DNA of 64,000 nt from Aristolochia californica (Eukaryota; Streptophyta; Magnoliopsida; Piperales; Aristolochiaceae): assembly GCA_029961685.1 (NCBI GenBank), contig JARWKL010000007.1:10005406-10069405 (forward strand), read 5' to 3'. This document shows, piece after piece, positions 26,326 through 38,209 of the stretch (within the stretch, counting starts at the first letter, position 1; each line of letters opens with the position of its first letter). Both the position numbers and the translations under genes were made by a program. Under the pieces are notes generated by a model. The model was not told where the DNA came from and did not search any database. It saw only the letters and a list, made by a program, of their open reading frames with translations.

Positions 26326-29300
26326 GCTTTGGGAGTCAACACTCAACTAAAAACTCCCCCACCTCCCCCTTTATAACCCGGCGATTGCAAAACCTGATAT
26401 ATAAAAACTAGAAAGAGTTAAAAATCCCTAAAAGTTGTAGACACTTTTTTGAATTATCTCTCTCTACATTTGTGCATTTCCATTTTAGATGTATACATTT
26501 TCCTGAAATCAAAACTTGAGTTTTCACTTTTCCCTTTGTCACTTGTAAACAAAAAAGATAGGGCAAATAGATCACAACAAAATGAAAATTTTAGAGTTTA
26601 AGTATGCAAATAATTTAGACCAACAACAAATTTAAGCAAATAAAATTTATTCTCACACCAAAAATGAAAAAAAAATTTAATAACCAAGTTTGGGAAATTT
26701 CATTAGTTAAACCCTGATAGCATGAAATTTTATAAGAAAGAGATTTCTAATTGATCCTGCATATGTTTTAAATGTGGATATGCATGATTTAAACATGACA
26801 AAGAAGCAGATGACCTATGGATCCAAACCTCATTAAATTCTCAAGTTTCGCTGCAGTGGGATATTTACCCGAGACAAACAAGCCATTATTTTGGCCTTTT
26901 ACAAAAAGCTGACCAAACAATCACAGATGATTGTAAAGTGATTTATCGGTCAATCTTGCCTAACGGGCTATATTTTTGTAAGATATGACTTGTGGATTGA
27001 GAGTCAACACTCAGCTAAAAATTCCCCTGCCACCCCCTTTTTTCCTAGCGATTGTAAATCCTGATATATAAAAACTAGAAACAGTTTACAATCCCTAAAA
27101 GTTACAGCCACTTTATGGAATTATGTCTCTCTACATTTGTGCATTTCCATTTTAGATGTATACTTTTTCTTTTAATCAAAACTTGAGTTTTCTCTTTTCC
27201 CGTTATCTCTTCTGAACGAAAAAGTCAAACTGAAAATTTTAGAGTTTATGTATGCAAACAATTTAGAAGAACAACAAATGTTGGCAAAGAAAATTTATTC
27301 ACACACCACAAATGAAAACAAAAGTTTTGATATCCAAGTTTTGGTAATTCCACTAGTTATACCATGATAGCATGAAATTTTATAAGAAAGACATTTATAA
27401 TTGATCCTGCACATGTTTTGAATGTGGATATCCATGCTTGAAACATGTTAAAGATGCAAATTACCTACGGGTCCAAACCCGATGAAATGCTCAAGTTTGG
27501 GTGCAGTGGGATATTTACACGAGTGAAACAAGCCATTATAAAAGCCCATTTACAAAAAAGTTGACCTAATAATGATAGATGATTATAAAGTGATTTATCG
27601 GTCAATCATGTGTAACGGGCTTATTTTTGTAAGAAATAATTTATGGATTGGGAGTCAACACTCAGCTAAAAATTCCCCCATCTCTCCCTTTGTTTCCTGA
27701 CGATTGCAAAAACTGATATATAAAAACTAGAAAGAGTTTACAATCCCTAAAGTTAAAGACACTCTTTGGAATTATCTCTCTCTGCATTTGTGCGCTTCAA
27801 TTTTAGATATATACTTTTTCCTTCAAAAACAAAACTTGAGTTTTCACTTTTCCCTTTATCTCTCGTCAACAAAAAAGATAAAATCACAACAAAATGAAAA
27901 TTTTAGAGATTAAGTAAGCAAACAATCTAGAACAACAACAAATGTTAGCAAAGAAAACTTATTCACACACCACAAATGAACACAAAAGTCTTTATATCCA
28001 AGTTTGGGAAATTTCACTAGTTACACCATGATAGCTTGGAATTTCATAAGAAAGAGATTTATAATTGATCCTGCACATGTTTTAAATGTGGATATGCATG
28101 TTAAAGATGTAGATGACCTACGGATCCAAACCCCATTAAATTCTCAAGTTTGGGTGCGATGGGATATTTACCCAAGCAAAACAAGCTATTATAAAAGCCC
28201 ATTTACAAAAAAACTGACCTAACAATCATAGATGATTGTAAAGTGATTTATCGGTCAATCATGCGTAACAGGCTATATTTTTGTAAGAAATTAATTATGG
28301 ATTTTGAGTCAACACTGACCAAAAAATTCCCCTGCCTCCCCCTTTGTTTCTCGACGATTGCAAAACCTGATATATAAAAACTAGAAAGATTTTACAATCC
28401 CTAAAAGTTACAGACACTTTTTCGAATTATCTCTCTCTACATTTGTGCCCTTCCATTTTAGATGTATATATTTTCCTTCAAAATCAAAACTTGAGTTTTC
28501 ACTTTTCCCTTTATCTCTCGTCAACAAAAAAGATGAGATAACAACAAAATGAAAAATTTAGAGTGTATGTATGCAAAAAAATTTGGACAACAACAAATGT
28601 AAGCAAATAAAATTTATTCACACACCACAAATGACCACAAAAGTTTTGATATCCAAGTTCTGGAAATTCCATTAGTTCAACCATGATAGCTTGGAATTTT
28701 AGAAATAAGAGATTTCAAATTGATCCTGCACATGTTTTAAATGTGGATATGCATGCTTGAAACATGTTAAAGATGAAGATGACCTACGGATCCAAACCTC
28801 ATTAAATTCTCAAGTTAGGGTGCGGTGGGATATATACCCGAGCCAAACAAGCCATTATAAGAGCCCATTTACAAAAAAACTGACCAAACAATCATAGATA
28901 ATTATAAACTGATTTACTGGTCAATCATGCATAACGGGCAATATTTTGTAAGAAATGACTTATGGATTGAGAGTCAACACTCAGCTAAAAATTCCCTCAC
29001 CTCCCCCTTTGTTTCCTGATGATTGCAAAACCTGATACACAAAAACTAGAAAGAGTCTACAATCCCTAAAAGTTACAGACACTTTTTTGGAATTATCTTT
29101 CTCTACATTTGTGCATTTCCATTTTAGATGTATACTTTTTCCTTTAATCAAAAATTGAGTTTTCACTTCTCCCTTTATCTCATGTGAAAGAAAAAGTAGA
29201 ATTGAAAATTTTAGAGTTTATGTATGCAAACAATATAGAACAACAACAAATGTAAGAAAAGAAAATTTATTCACACACCACAAATGAAAACAAAAGTTTT

Positions 29301-29617
29301 GATATCCAAGTTATGGAAATTCAACTAGTTCAACCCTGGTAGCTTGGAATTTTATATAAAAGAGATTTCTAATTGATCCTGCATGTGTTTTAAATGTGGA
29401 TATGCTTGCTTGAAATGTGTTAAAGATGCAGATGACAAATTGATCCAAAGCTCATTAAATTCTCAAGTTTAGGTGCGGTGGGATATTTTCCCAAGCCAAA
29501 CAAGCCATTATTTTACCCATTTACCAAAAAGTTGACCAAACAATCATAGATGATTGTAAATTTATTTAATCGGTTAATCAAAGGTAACGACCATATTTCT
29601 GTAAGAATTGACTGATG
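26326..29617 (+). repeat. Five-monomer higher-order repeat E-F-G-H-I, unit 1
   Basis: Starts: E 26326 (GTTGTAGACACTTTTTTG, ACATGACAAAGAAGCAGATG), F 26995 (GATTGTAAATCCTG, AAAGTCAAACTG), G 27646 and H 28300 (both CCCTTTGTTTC and CTTCAAAA before TCAAAACTTGAG, with AAGATAAAATCACAAC or AAGATGAGATAACAAC), I 28965 (GAGAGTCAACACTC, AAGTAGAATTGAAAATT). The units are short, 651-670 bp, because F to I lack part of the GATAAGGCAAACAGATCACAAC stretch. Total 3292 bp. The tail of I carries AATCGGTTAATCAAAGG, a mark of the 14114/14789 pair, so the join to unit 2 is a mosaic. Confidence 0.88.
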
Positions 29618-32600
29618 GATTGGAAGTCAACACGCAGCTAAAAATTCCCTAGCCTCCTTTTTTTCCCGACGATTGCAAAAATTGATATATAAAAACTAGA
29701 AAGAGTTTACAATCACTGAAGTTACAGACACTTTTTGGAATTATCTCTCTACATTTGTGCATTTCCATTTTAGATATATATTTTTTCCTAAAATCAAAAC
29801 TTGAGTTTTCACTTTTCCCTTTGTCACTCGTAAACAAAAAAGATAAGGCAAATAGATCACAACAAAATGAAAATTTTAGAGTTTATGTATGCAAAAATTT
29901 TATAACAACAACAAAAGTAAGAAAAGAAATTTTATTCACACACCACAAATGAAACCAAAAATTTTTATATCCATATTTGGGAAATTTCATTAGTTCAACC
30001 CTGATTGCATGGAATTTTATAAGAAAGAGATTTCTAATTGATCCTGCAAATGTTTTAAATGTGGATATGCATGCTTTAAACATGACAAAGAAGTAGATGA
30101 CCTATGGATCCAAACCTCATTAAATTCTCATGTTTCGGTGCGGTGGGATATTTACCCGTGCAAAACAAGCCATTATTTTGGCCTTTTACAAAAAGCTGAC
30201 CTAACAATCATAGATGATTGTAAAGTGATTTATCGGTCAATCTTGCCTAAGGGGCTATATTTTTGTAAGATATGACTTATGAATTGAGAGTCAAAACTCA
30301 GCTAAAAATTCTCCTGCCTACCCCTTTTTTTCATGACGATTATAAATCCTGACATATAAAAACAAGAAAGAGTTTACAATCCCAAAAAGTTCTAGACACT
30401 TTTTCGAATTATGTCTCTCTACATTTATGCATTTCCATTTTAGATGTGTACTTTTTCCATTAATCAAAATATGAGTTTTCTCTTTTCCCTTTATCTCCTG
30501 TGAACGAAAAAGTCCAATAGAAAATTTTAGAATTTATTTATGCGAACAATTTAGAATAACAACAAATGTTAGCAAAGAAAATTTATTCACACACCACAAA
30601 TGAACACAAAAGTTTTGATATCCAAGTTTGGGAAATTCCACTAGTTACACCATGATATCTTGAAATTTTATAAGAAAGAGATTTATAATTGATCCTCCAC
30701 ATGTTTTAAATGTGGATATGCATGCTTGAAACATGTTAAAGATGCAGATGACTGAGGGATCAAAACCCACTTACATTCTCAAGTTTGGGTGCGGTGGGAT
30801 ATTTACCCAAGCCAAACAAGCCATTATAAAAGCCCAGTTACAAAAACGCTGACCTAACAATCATAGATGATTGTAAAGTGATTTATCAGTCAATCATGCG
30901 TAACGGGCTGTATTTTTGTAAGAAATGAATTATGGATTGGGAGACAACACTCAGCTAAAAATTCCCCCGCCTCCCCATTTGTTTCCCGACAATTGCAAAA
31001 CCTGATATATAAAAACTAGAAAGAGTTTACAATCCCTAAAAGTTACAGACACTTTTTGGAATTATCTCTATCTACACTTGTGCGCTTCCATTTTAGATGT
31101 ATACTTTTTACTTCAAAATCAAAACTTGAGTTTTCACTTTTCCCTTTATCTCTCGTCAACAAAAAAGATAAGATCACCACAAAATGAAAATTTTAGAGTG
31201 TATGTATGCAAAAAATTTTGGACAACAACAAATGTAAGCAAAGAAAATTTATTCACACACCACAAATGAACACAAAAGTATTGATATCCAAGTTTTGGAA
31301 ATTCCACTAGTTCAACCATGATAGCTTGGAATTTTTGAAAAAAGAAATTTATAATTGATCCTGCACATGTTTTAAATGTGGATATACATGCTCGAAACAT
31401 GTTAAAGATGCAGATGACCTACGGATCCAAACCTCAGTAAATTCTCAAGTTTGGGTACGATGGGATATATACCCGAGCCAAACAAGCCATTATACGAACC
31501 CATTTACAAAAAAGCTGACCTAAGAACCATAGATAATGGTAACGTGATTTATTTTTCAATCATGCGTAATGGGCTATATTTTTTTAAGAAATGACTTATG
31601 GATTGGGAGTCAACACTCAACTAAAAATTCCCCCGCCTCCCCCTTTGTTTCCCAACGATAGCAAAACCTGATATATAATAACTAGAAAGAGTTTACAATC
31701 CGTGAAAGTTACAGACACTTTTTGGAATTATCTCTCTCTACATTTGTGCCCTTCCATTTTAGATGTATACTTTTTTCTTTAAAATCAAAACTTGAGTTTT
31801 CACTTTTCCCTTTATCTCTCGTAAACAAAAAAGATGAGATAACAACAAAATGAAAAATTTAGAGTGTATGTATGCAAAAATTTTTGGAAAACAACAAATG
31901 TAAGCAAATAAAATTTATTCACACACCACAAATGAACACAAAAGTTTTGATATCCAAGTTTTGGAAATTCCACTAGTTGAACAATGATAGCTTGGAATTT
32001 TAGAAGAAAGAGATTTCTAATTGATTCTGCACATGTTTTAAATGTGGATATGCATTCTTGAAACATGTTAAAGATGAAGATGACCTACGGATCCAAACCT
32101 CTTTACATTCTCAAGTTAGGGTGCGGTGGGATATATACCCGAGCCAAACTAGCCATTATAAGAGCCCATTTATAAAAAAGCTGACCTAACTATCATAGAT
32201 AATTGTAAACTGATTTATTGGTCAATTATGTATAACGGGCAATATTTTTGTAAGAAATGACTTTTGGATTGAGAGTCAACACTCAGCTAAAAATTCCCTC
32301 GCCTCCCCCTTTGTTTCCTGACGATTGCAAAACCTGATATATAAAAACTAGAAGAGTCTACAATCCCTAAAAGTGTCGTTACAGACACTTTTTTGGAATT
32401 ATCCTTCTCTACATTTTTTCATTTCCATTTTAGATGTATACTTTTTCCTTTAATCAAAACTTGAGTTTTCATTTTTACCTTTATCTCTTGTGAACGAAAA
32501 AGTAGAATTGAAAATTTTAGAGTTTATGTATGCAAACAATTTAGAACAACAACAAATGTAAACAAAGAAAATTTATTCACACACCACAAATGAACACAAA

Positions 32601-32922
32601 AGTTTTTATATCCAAGTTTTGGAAATTCCACTAGTTACACCATGATAGCTTGGAATTTTATAAGAGAGATTTATAATTGATCCTACACATGTTATAAATG
32701 TGGATATGCATGCTTGAAACATGTTAAAGATGTAGATGACCTATGGATCCAAACCCCATTAAATTCTCATGTTTGGTTGCGGTGGGATATTTACCCGAGC
32801 TAAACAAGCCATTATAAAAGCCCATTTACAAAAAAGCTGACCTAACAATCATAGATGATTGTAAAGTGATTTATTGGTCAATCATATGTAACGGGCTATG
32901 TTTTTGTAAGAAATGACTTATG
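29618..32922 (+). repeat. Five-monomer higher-order repeat E-F-G-H-I, unit 2
   Basis: Starts: E 29618, F 30281, G 30935, H 31601, I 32267; total 3305 bp, directly following unit 1. The first unit is a chimera: its first part (CTAGCCTCC, GACGATTGCAAAAATTG, CAATCACTGAAGTTAC) resembles 14789, 46681 and 55924, and its later part (TTTGTCACTCG, ACATGACAAAGAAG, GGCCTTTTAC, TCTTGCCTAA) is type E. The 32267 unit shares GTTACACCATGATAGC with the unit at 54596. Confidence 0.87.
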
Positions 32923-34265
32923 GATTTGGAGTCAACACTCAACTAAAAATTCCCCCGCCTCCCCCTTTGTTTTCCGACGATTGGAAAACCTGATACATAA
33001 AAACTAGAAAGAGTTTAGAATCCCTAAAAGTTACAGACGCTTTTTCGAATTATCTCTCTCCACATTTGTGCACTTCCATTTTAGATGTATACTTTGTCCT
33101 TAAATCAAAACTTGAGTTTTCACTTTTCCTTTTATCTGTCGTCAACATAAAAGATAAGGCAAACAGATCACAACAAAATTAAAATTTTAGAGTTTATGTA
33201 TGCTAAAAAATTAGAACAACAACAAATGTAAGCAAACAAAATTTATTCTACCCCACAAATGAACTCAAAAGTTTTAATATTCAAGTTTGGGAAATTCCTT
33301 TCGTTCAATCCTGATAGCTTGGAATTTTATAAGAAAGAGATTTCTAATTGATCCCGCACATATTTTAAATGTGGATATGCATACATGCAACATGTTAAAG
33401 ATGCAGATGACCGTTTGATCCAAACCTCATTAAATTCTCAAGTTTGGGTGCGGTGGGATATTTACCCGAGCCAAACAAGCAATTATTTTGCCCATTTACA
33501 AAAAAAACTGACATAACAATCATAGATGATTGTAAAGTGATTTATCGGGCAATCATGCGTAACGGGCTATAATTCTATAAGAATTGACTTATGGATTGGG
33601 AGTCAACACTCAAATAAAAATTCCCCCGCCTCCCCTTTTTATTCCACACGTTTGCAAAACCTCATATATATAAACTAGAAAGAGTTTACAATCCCTAAAA
33701 TTTACAGACACTTTTTGGAATTATATCTCTGTACATTCGTGCATTTCAATTTTAGATGTATACTATTTCCTTAAATAAAAACTTGATTTTCACATTTCCC
33801 TTTATCTCTCATAAACAAAAACGATAAGGCAAACATATCACAACAAAATGAAATTTTTTTAGTTTATGTATACGAAAAATTTAGAACAAAAACAACAATT
33901 GTAAGCAAAGAAAATTTATTCACACACCACAAATGAACACAAAAGTTTCGATATCCAAGTTTGGGAAATTCAACTAGTTCAATACTGATAGCTTGAATTT
34001 TATATGAAAGAGATTTCTAATTGATCCTGCACGTGTTTTAAATGTGGATATGCTTGCTTGAAACATGTTAAAGATGCAGACGACCTATGGATCCAAACCT
34101 CATGAAATTCTCAAGTTTGGATGCAGTGGGATATTTACCCGAGCCAAACAAACCATTATTTTGCCCATTTACAAAAAAGATGTTCTACCAATAATATATA
34201 ATTGTAAAGTGATTTATAGGTCAATCTTGCATAGCGGGCTATATTTTTGTAAGAAATGACTTATG
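32923..34265 (+). repeat. Array block 8: two monomers (K and L types)
   Basis: The 32923 unit (CCCTTTGTTTTCCGACG) has no counterpart in the second version of this region, where 54596 is followed directly by the L unit at 55251. The 33594 unit begins as L type (CCACACGTTTGC, ACAACAATTGTAAGC, AAGTTTCGATATCC), matching 55251, but ends as another type (CTACCAATAATATATAATTG) shared with 38130, 58830 and 62170, so it is a chimera. Confidence 0.85.
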
Positions 34266-34616
34266 GATTGGGAGTCAACACTAATCTAAAATTTCCCCAC
34301 CTCCCCCTTTTTTCTGACGATTGCTAAACCTGAATTATAAAAACTAGAAAGAGTTTGAAATTCCTAAAAGTTACAGACACTTTTTGGAATTATCTCTCTC
34401 TACATTTGTGCATTTCCATTTTAGATGAATTTTTTTTTCTTAAATCAAAATTGTAGTTTTCACTTTTCCTTTTATCTCTCGTAAACAAAAAGATAAGGCA
34501 CACAGATAATAACAAAATGAAATTTAAGAGTTGACCGAAGAATGATAGATGATTGTAAAGTGATTTAACGGTCAATCGTGCCTAATGGGCTATATTTTTT
34601 TAAGAAATGACTTATG
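34266..34616 (+). repeat. Half-length monomer (351 bp)
   Basis: GAAATTTAAGAGTT is joined to GACCGAAGAATGATAG at about 34525. The partner unit 58910-59579 is full length and holds both flanks about 320 bp apart, so this is a deletion private to copy 1. A shared AGTT at the two ends is a possible microhomology. Flanking units are in register. Confidence 0.92.
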
Positions 34617-36649
34617 GATTGGGAGTCAACACTCAGCTAAAAATTCCCCAACCTCCCTTTTTTTTTCTAGAAGATTACAAAACCTGATAGATAAAAACTA
34701 GAAAAAGTTTACAATCCCCAAAAGTTATAGACAATTTTTGGAATTATCTCACTCTACATTTGTGCATTTCCAATTTAGCTGTAAGGTTTTTTCTTAAATC
34801 AAAATTAGAGTTTTCAATTTCCCCTTTATCTCTCGTAAACAAAAAATATCAGACAAAAAGATCACAACAAAATGAAAATTTTAGAGTTTATGTATGGAAA
34901 AACTTTTGAACAACAACAAATGCAAGCAAATAAAATTTATTCACACACCACAAATGAACACAAAAGTTTTGATATCAAAGTTTGGGAAATTCCACTAGTT
35001 CAACCCTAATAGCTTGGAATTTTATAAGAAATAAATTTTTAATTGATCGTGCACAAGTTTTAAATGTGGATATGCATGCTTGAAACATGTTAAAGATTCA
35101 GATGACCTAATGATCCAAACCTCATTAAATTCTCAAGTTTGGGTGTGGTGGGATATTTACCCAAGCCAAACAAGCCATTATTTTACCCTTTTACAAAAAA
35201 AAGCTGACCTAACAATCATAGATGATTGTAAAATGATTTATTGGTCAATCATGCATAATGGGCTATATTTTTATAAGAAATGACTTATGAATTGTGGAGT
35301 CAACACTCAGCTAAAAATTATCCCGCCTCCAATTTTTTTTCCCGATGATTGCAAAACCTGAAATATAAAAACTAGAAAGTGTTTACAATCCTAAAAGTTA
35401 CAAACACTTTTTGGAATTATCTCTCTCTATCTTTGTGCATGTACATTTGAGATGTATACTTTTTCCTGAAATCAAAACTTGAGTTTTCTGTTTTCCCTTT
35501 ATCTCTCCTAAACAAAAAAGATAAGGCAAACAAATCACAACAAAATGAAAATTTAAGAGTTTATGTATGCAATAATTAATAATTTTAGAACAACAAAAAA
35601 TTTAAGGAAAGAAAGTTTATTCACACACCACAAATGAACACAAAAGTTTTCAAATCCAAGTTTGAGAAATTCCACTAGATCAACCTTGATAGCTTGGAAT
35701 TTTATAAGAAAGAGATTTCTAATTGATCCTGCACATGTTTTAAATGTGGATATGCATGCTTGAAACATGATAAAGATATTGATGACCTACGGATCGAAAC
35801 CTCATTAAATTCTCAAGTTTGGGTGCAGTGGGATATTTACCCGAGCCAAACAAGCCTTTATTTTGCCCTTTTACAAAAAAGTTGACCTAACAATCATAGA
35901 TGATTGTAAAGTGATTTATCGGTCAATCATACGTAACGGACTATATTTCTATAAGAAATGATTGATGGATTGGGAGTCAACACTTAGAAAAAATTGCCCT
36001 GCCTCCCCCTTTTTTTCGACGATCACAAAACCTGATATATAAAAAGATAATGAGTATACAATCCCTAAAAGTTACAGACACTTTTTGGAATTATCTTTCT
36101 CTACATTTGTGCATTTCCATTTTAGATGTATACTTTTTGCTTAAATCAAAACTTGATTTTTCATTTTTCCTTTATCTCTCATAAACAATAAAGATAAGGC
36201 AAACTGATCAAAACAAAATGAAAATTTAAGAGTTTTTGTATGCAAAAAATTTAGAACAACAACAAAAGTAAGCAAAGAAAATTTATTAACACACCACAAA
36301 TGAACACAGAAGTATTGATATCCAAGTTTGGGAAATTCCACTGTTCATCCCTGATAGCTTGGAATTTAATAAGAAAGAGATTTCTAATTGATCCTAGTCA
36401 TGTTTTAAATGTGGATATTCATGTTTGAAACATGTTAACGATGCAGATGACCTATGGATCCAAACCTCATTAAATTCTCAGGTTTGCTTGCAGTGGGATA
36501 TTCACCCGAGACAAACAAGCCATTAGTTTGTCCATTTACAAAAAAGCTGACCTAACAATCATAGATGATTGTAAAGTGATTTATCGGTCAGTTATGCGTA
36601 ACGGGCTATATTTCTGTAAAAAATGACATATGGATTGGGAGTCAACACG
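34617..36649 (+). repeat. Array monomers between two half-length units
   Basis: Starts are 34617, 35289 and 35968, spaced 665-679 bp, followed by the doubled landmark at 36633/36650. They match 59580, 60253 and 60908 in the second copy up to about 36166/61106, where the second copy jumps ahead by about 1 kb. Confidence 0.87.
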
Positions 36650-36666
36650 GATTGGGAGTCAACACT
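36633..36666 (+). repeat. 17-bp tandem duplication of the landmark
   Basis: GATTGGGAGTCAACACG occurs twice in a row with period 17 (starts 36633 and 36650). The related unit at 57249 has one copy. Confidence 0.93.
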
Positions 36667-36984
36667 CAACTAAAAATTCCCCCACCTCCCCCTGTTATAC
36701 CCGACGGTTGCAAAACCCGATATGTAAAAACTATAAAGCGTTTACAATCCCTAAAAGTTATAGACACTTTTTCGATTTATCTCTCTCTACATTTGTGCAT
36801 TTCCATTTTAGATGTATACTTTTCCTTCAATCAATACTTGATTTTTCACTTTTTCCCTTGATCTCTCGTAAACAATAAATATAAGGCAAACAGATCACAA
36901 GAAAATAAAATTTTAGAGTTTATGTATGCAAAAATTTTAGAACAACAACATAACGTGCTATATTTTTGTTAGCAATTTCTTATA
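36650..36984 (+). repeat. Half-length monomer (335 bp), shared junction with 57249
   Basis: TTTAGAACAACAAC is joined to ATAACGTGCTATATTTT at about 36951, removing the half of the unit that carries both inverted repeats, GGATCC and the palindrome. The unit at 57249-57585 (337 bp) has the same junction with the same variant GTGC, so both derive from one event. Confidence 0.92.
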
Positions 36985-38209
36985 GATTGGGAGTCAACAC
37001 TCTGCTAAAAATTCCCGCTCTTTCCCCTTTTCCCGACGATTACAAAACCTTATATATTAAAAATAGAAAGTGGTTACAATCCCTAAAACTTACAGACACT
37101 TTTTGGAATTATCTCTCTCTACATTTGTGCATTTCCAATTTGGATGTATACTTTTTCCTTCAATCAAAACTTGAGTTTTCACTTTTCCCTTTATCTCTCG
37201 TAGACAAAAAAGATAAGGAACATAGATCACAACAAAATGAAAATTTTAGAGTTTATATAGGCAAAAAATTTAGACCTACAACAAATGTAAGCAAAGAAAT
37301 TTTATTCACACACCAAGTTTGGGAAATTCCAGTAGTTCAACCCTGATGGCTAGGAATTTTATTAGCAAGAGATTTCTAATCGATCCTACATATGTTTTAA
37401 ATGTGGATATGCATGCTCAAAACTTGTTAAAGATGCAGATGACCCATGGATCCAAACCTCATTAAATTCTCAAATTTGGGTGTGGTGGGATATGTAGTCG
37501 AGCCAAACATGCCATTATTTTGCCCATTTACAAAAAAAACTGACTTAACAATTATAGATGTATGTAAAGTGATTTATTGGTCAATCCTCCCCCTTTTCTT
37601 CCCGACGATTGCAAAACCTGATATATAAAAACTAGAAAGAGTTTACAATCCCTAAAATTTATTGACACTTTTTTAAATCATCTCTCTCAACATTTGTGTA
37701 TTTCAATTGTAGATATATACTATTTCCTTAAATCAAAACTGGAGTTTTCACTTTTTCCTTTATCTCTCGCAAACAAAAAAGAAAGGCAAACAGATCACAA
37801 CAAAATGAAAATTTTAGAGTTTATGTATGAAAAAAATTTAGAACAAAAATAAATTTAAGCAAAGAAAATTTATTCACACACCACAAATGAACATAAAACT
37901 TTTTATATCCAAGTTTGGAAAATTCCACTAGTTCAAACCTGCTTTATAAGAAAGATATTTCTATTTCATCCTACTCATGTTTTAAATTTGGAAATGCATG
38001 CTTGAAACATGTTAAAGATGCAGATGACCTATGGATCCAAACCTCATGAAATTCTCAAGTTTGGGTGCAGTGGGATATTTACCCGAGCCAAACAAGCCGT
38101 TATTTTTCCCATTTACAAAAAAGATCATCTACCAATAATATATAATTGTAAATAGATTTTTAGGTCAATCTTGCATAACGGGCTATATTTTTGTAAGAAA
38201 TGACTTATG
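36985..38209 (+). repeat. Array monomers with a private landmark deletion
   Basis: The unit starting at 36985 (TTCCCGCTCTTTCCCC) matches 57586 and its later part matches 61106-61577. At about 37586 GGTCAATC is joined directly to CTCCCCCTTTTC, deleting about 90-100 bp with the landmark; the partner at 61578 is intact, so this loss is private. The following unit has TTTATCTCTCGCAAAC and GAAAGGCAAACAG, as at 58470. Confidence 0.86.

Noticed and set aside
34266..38209. Possible foreign insertion because landmark spacing is irregular
   Set aside because: All bases there align to the satellite unit; the irregular spacing is fully explained by deletions and the doubled landmark.
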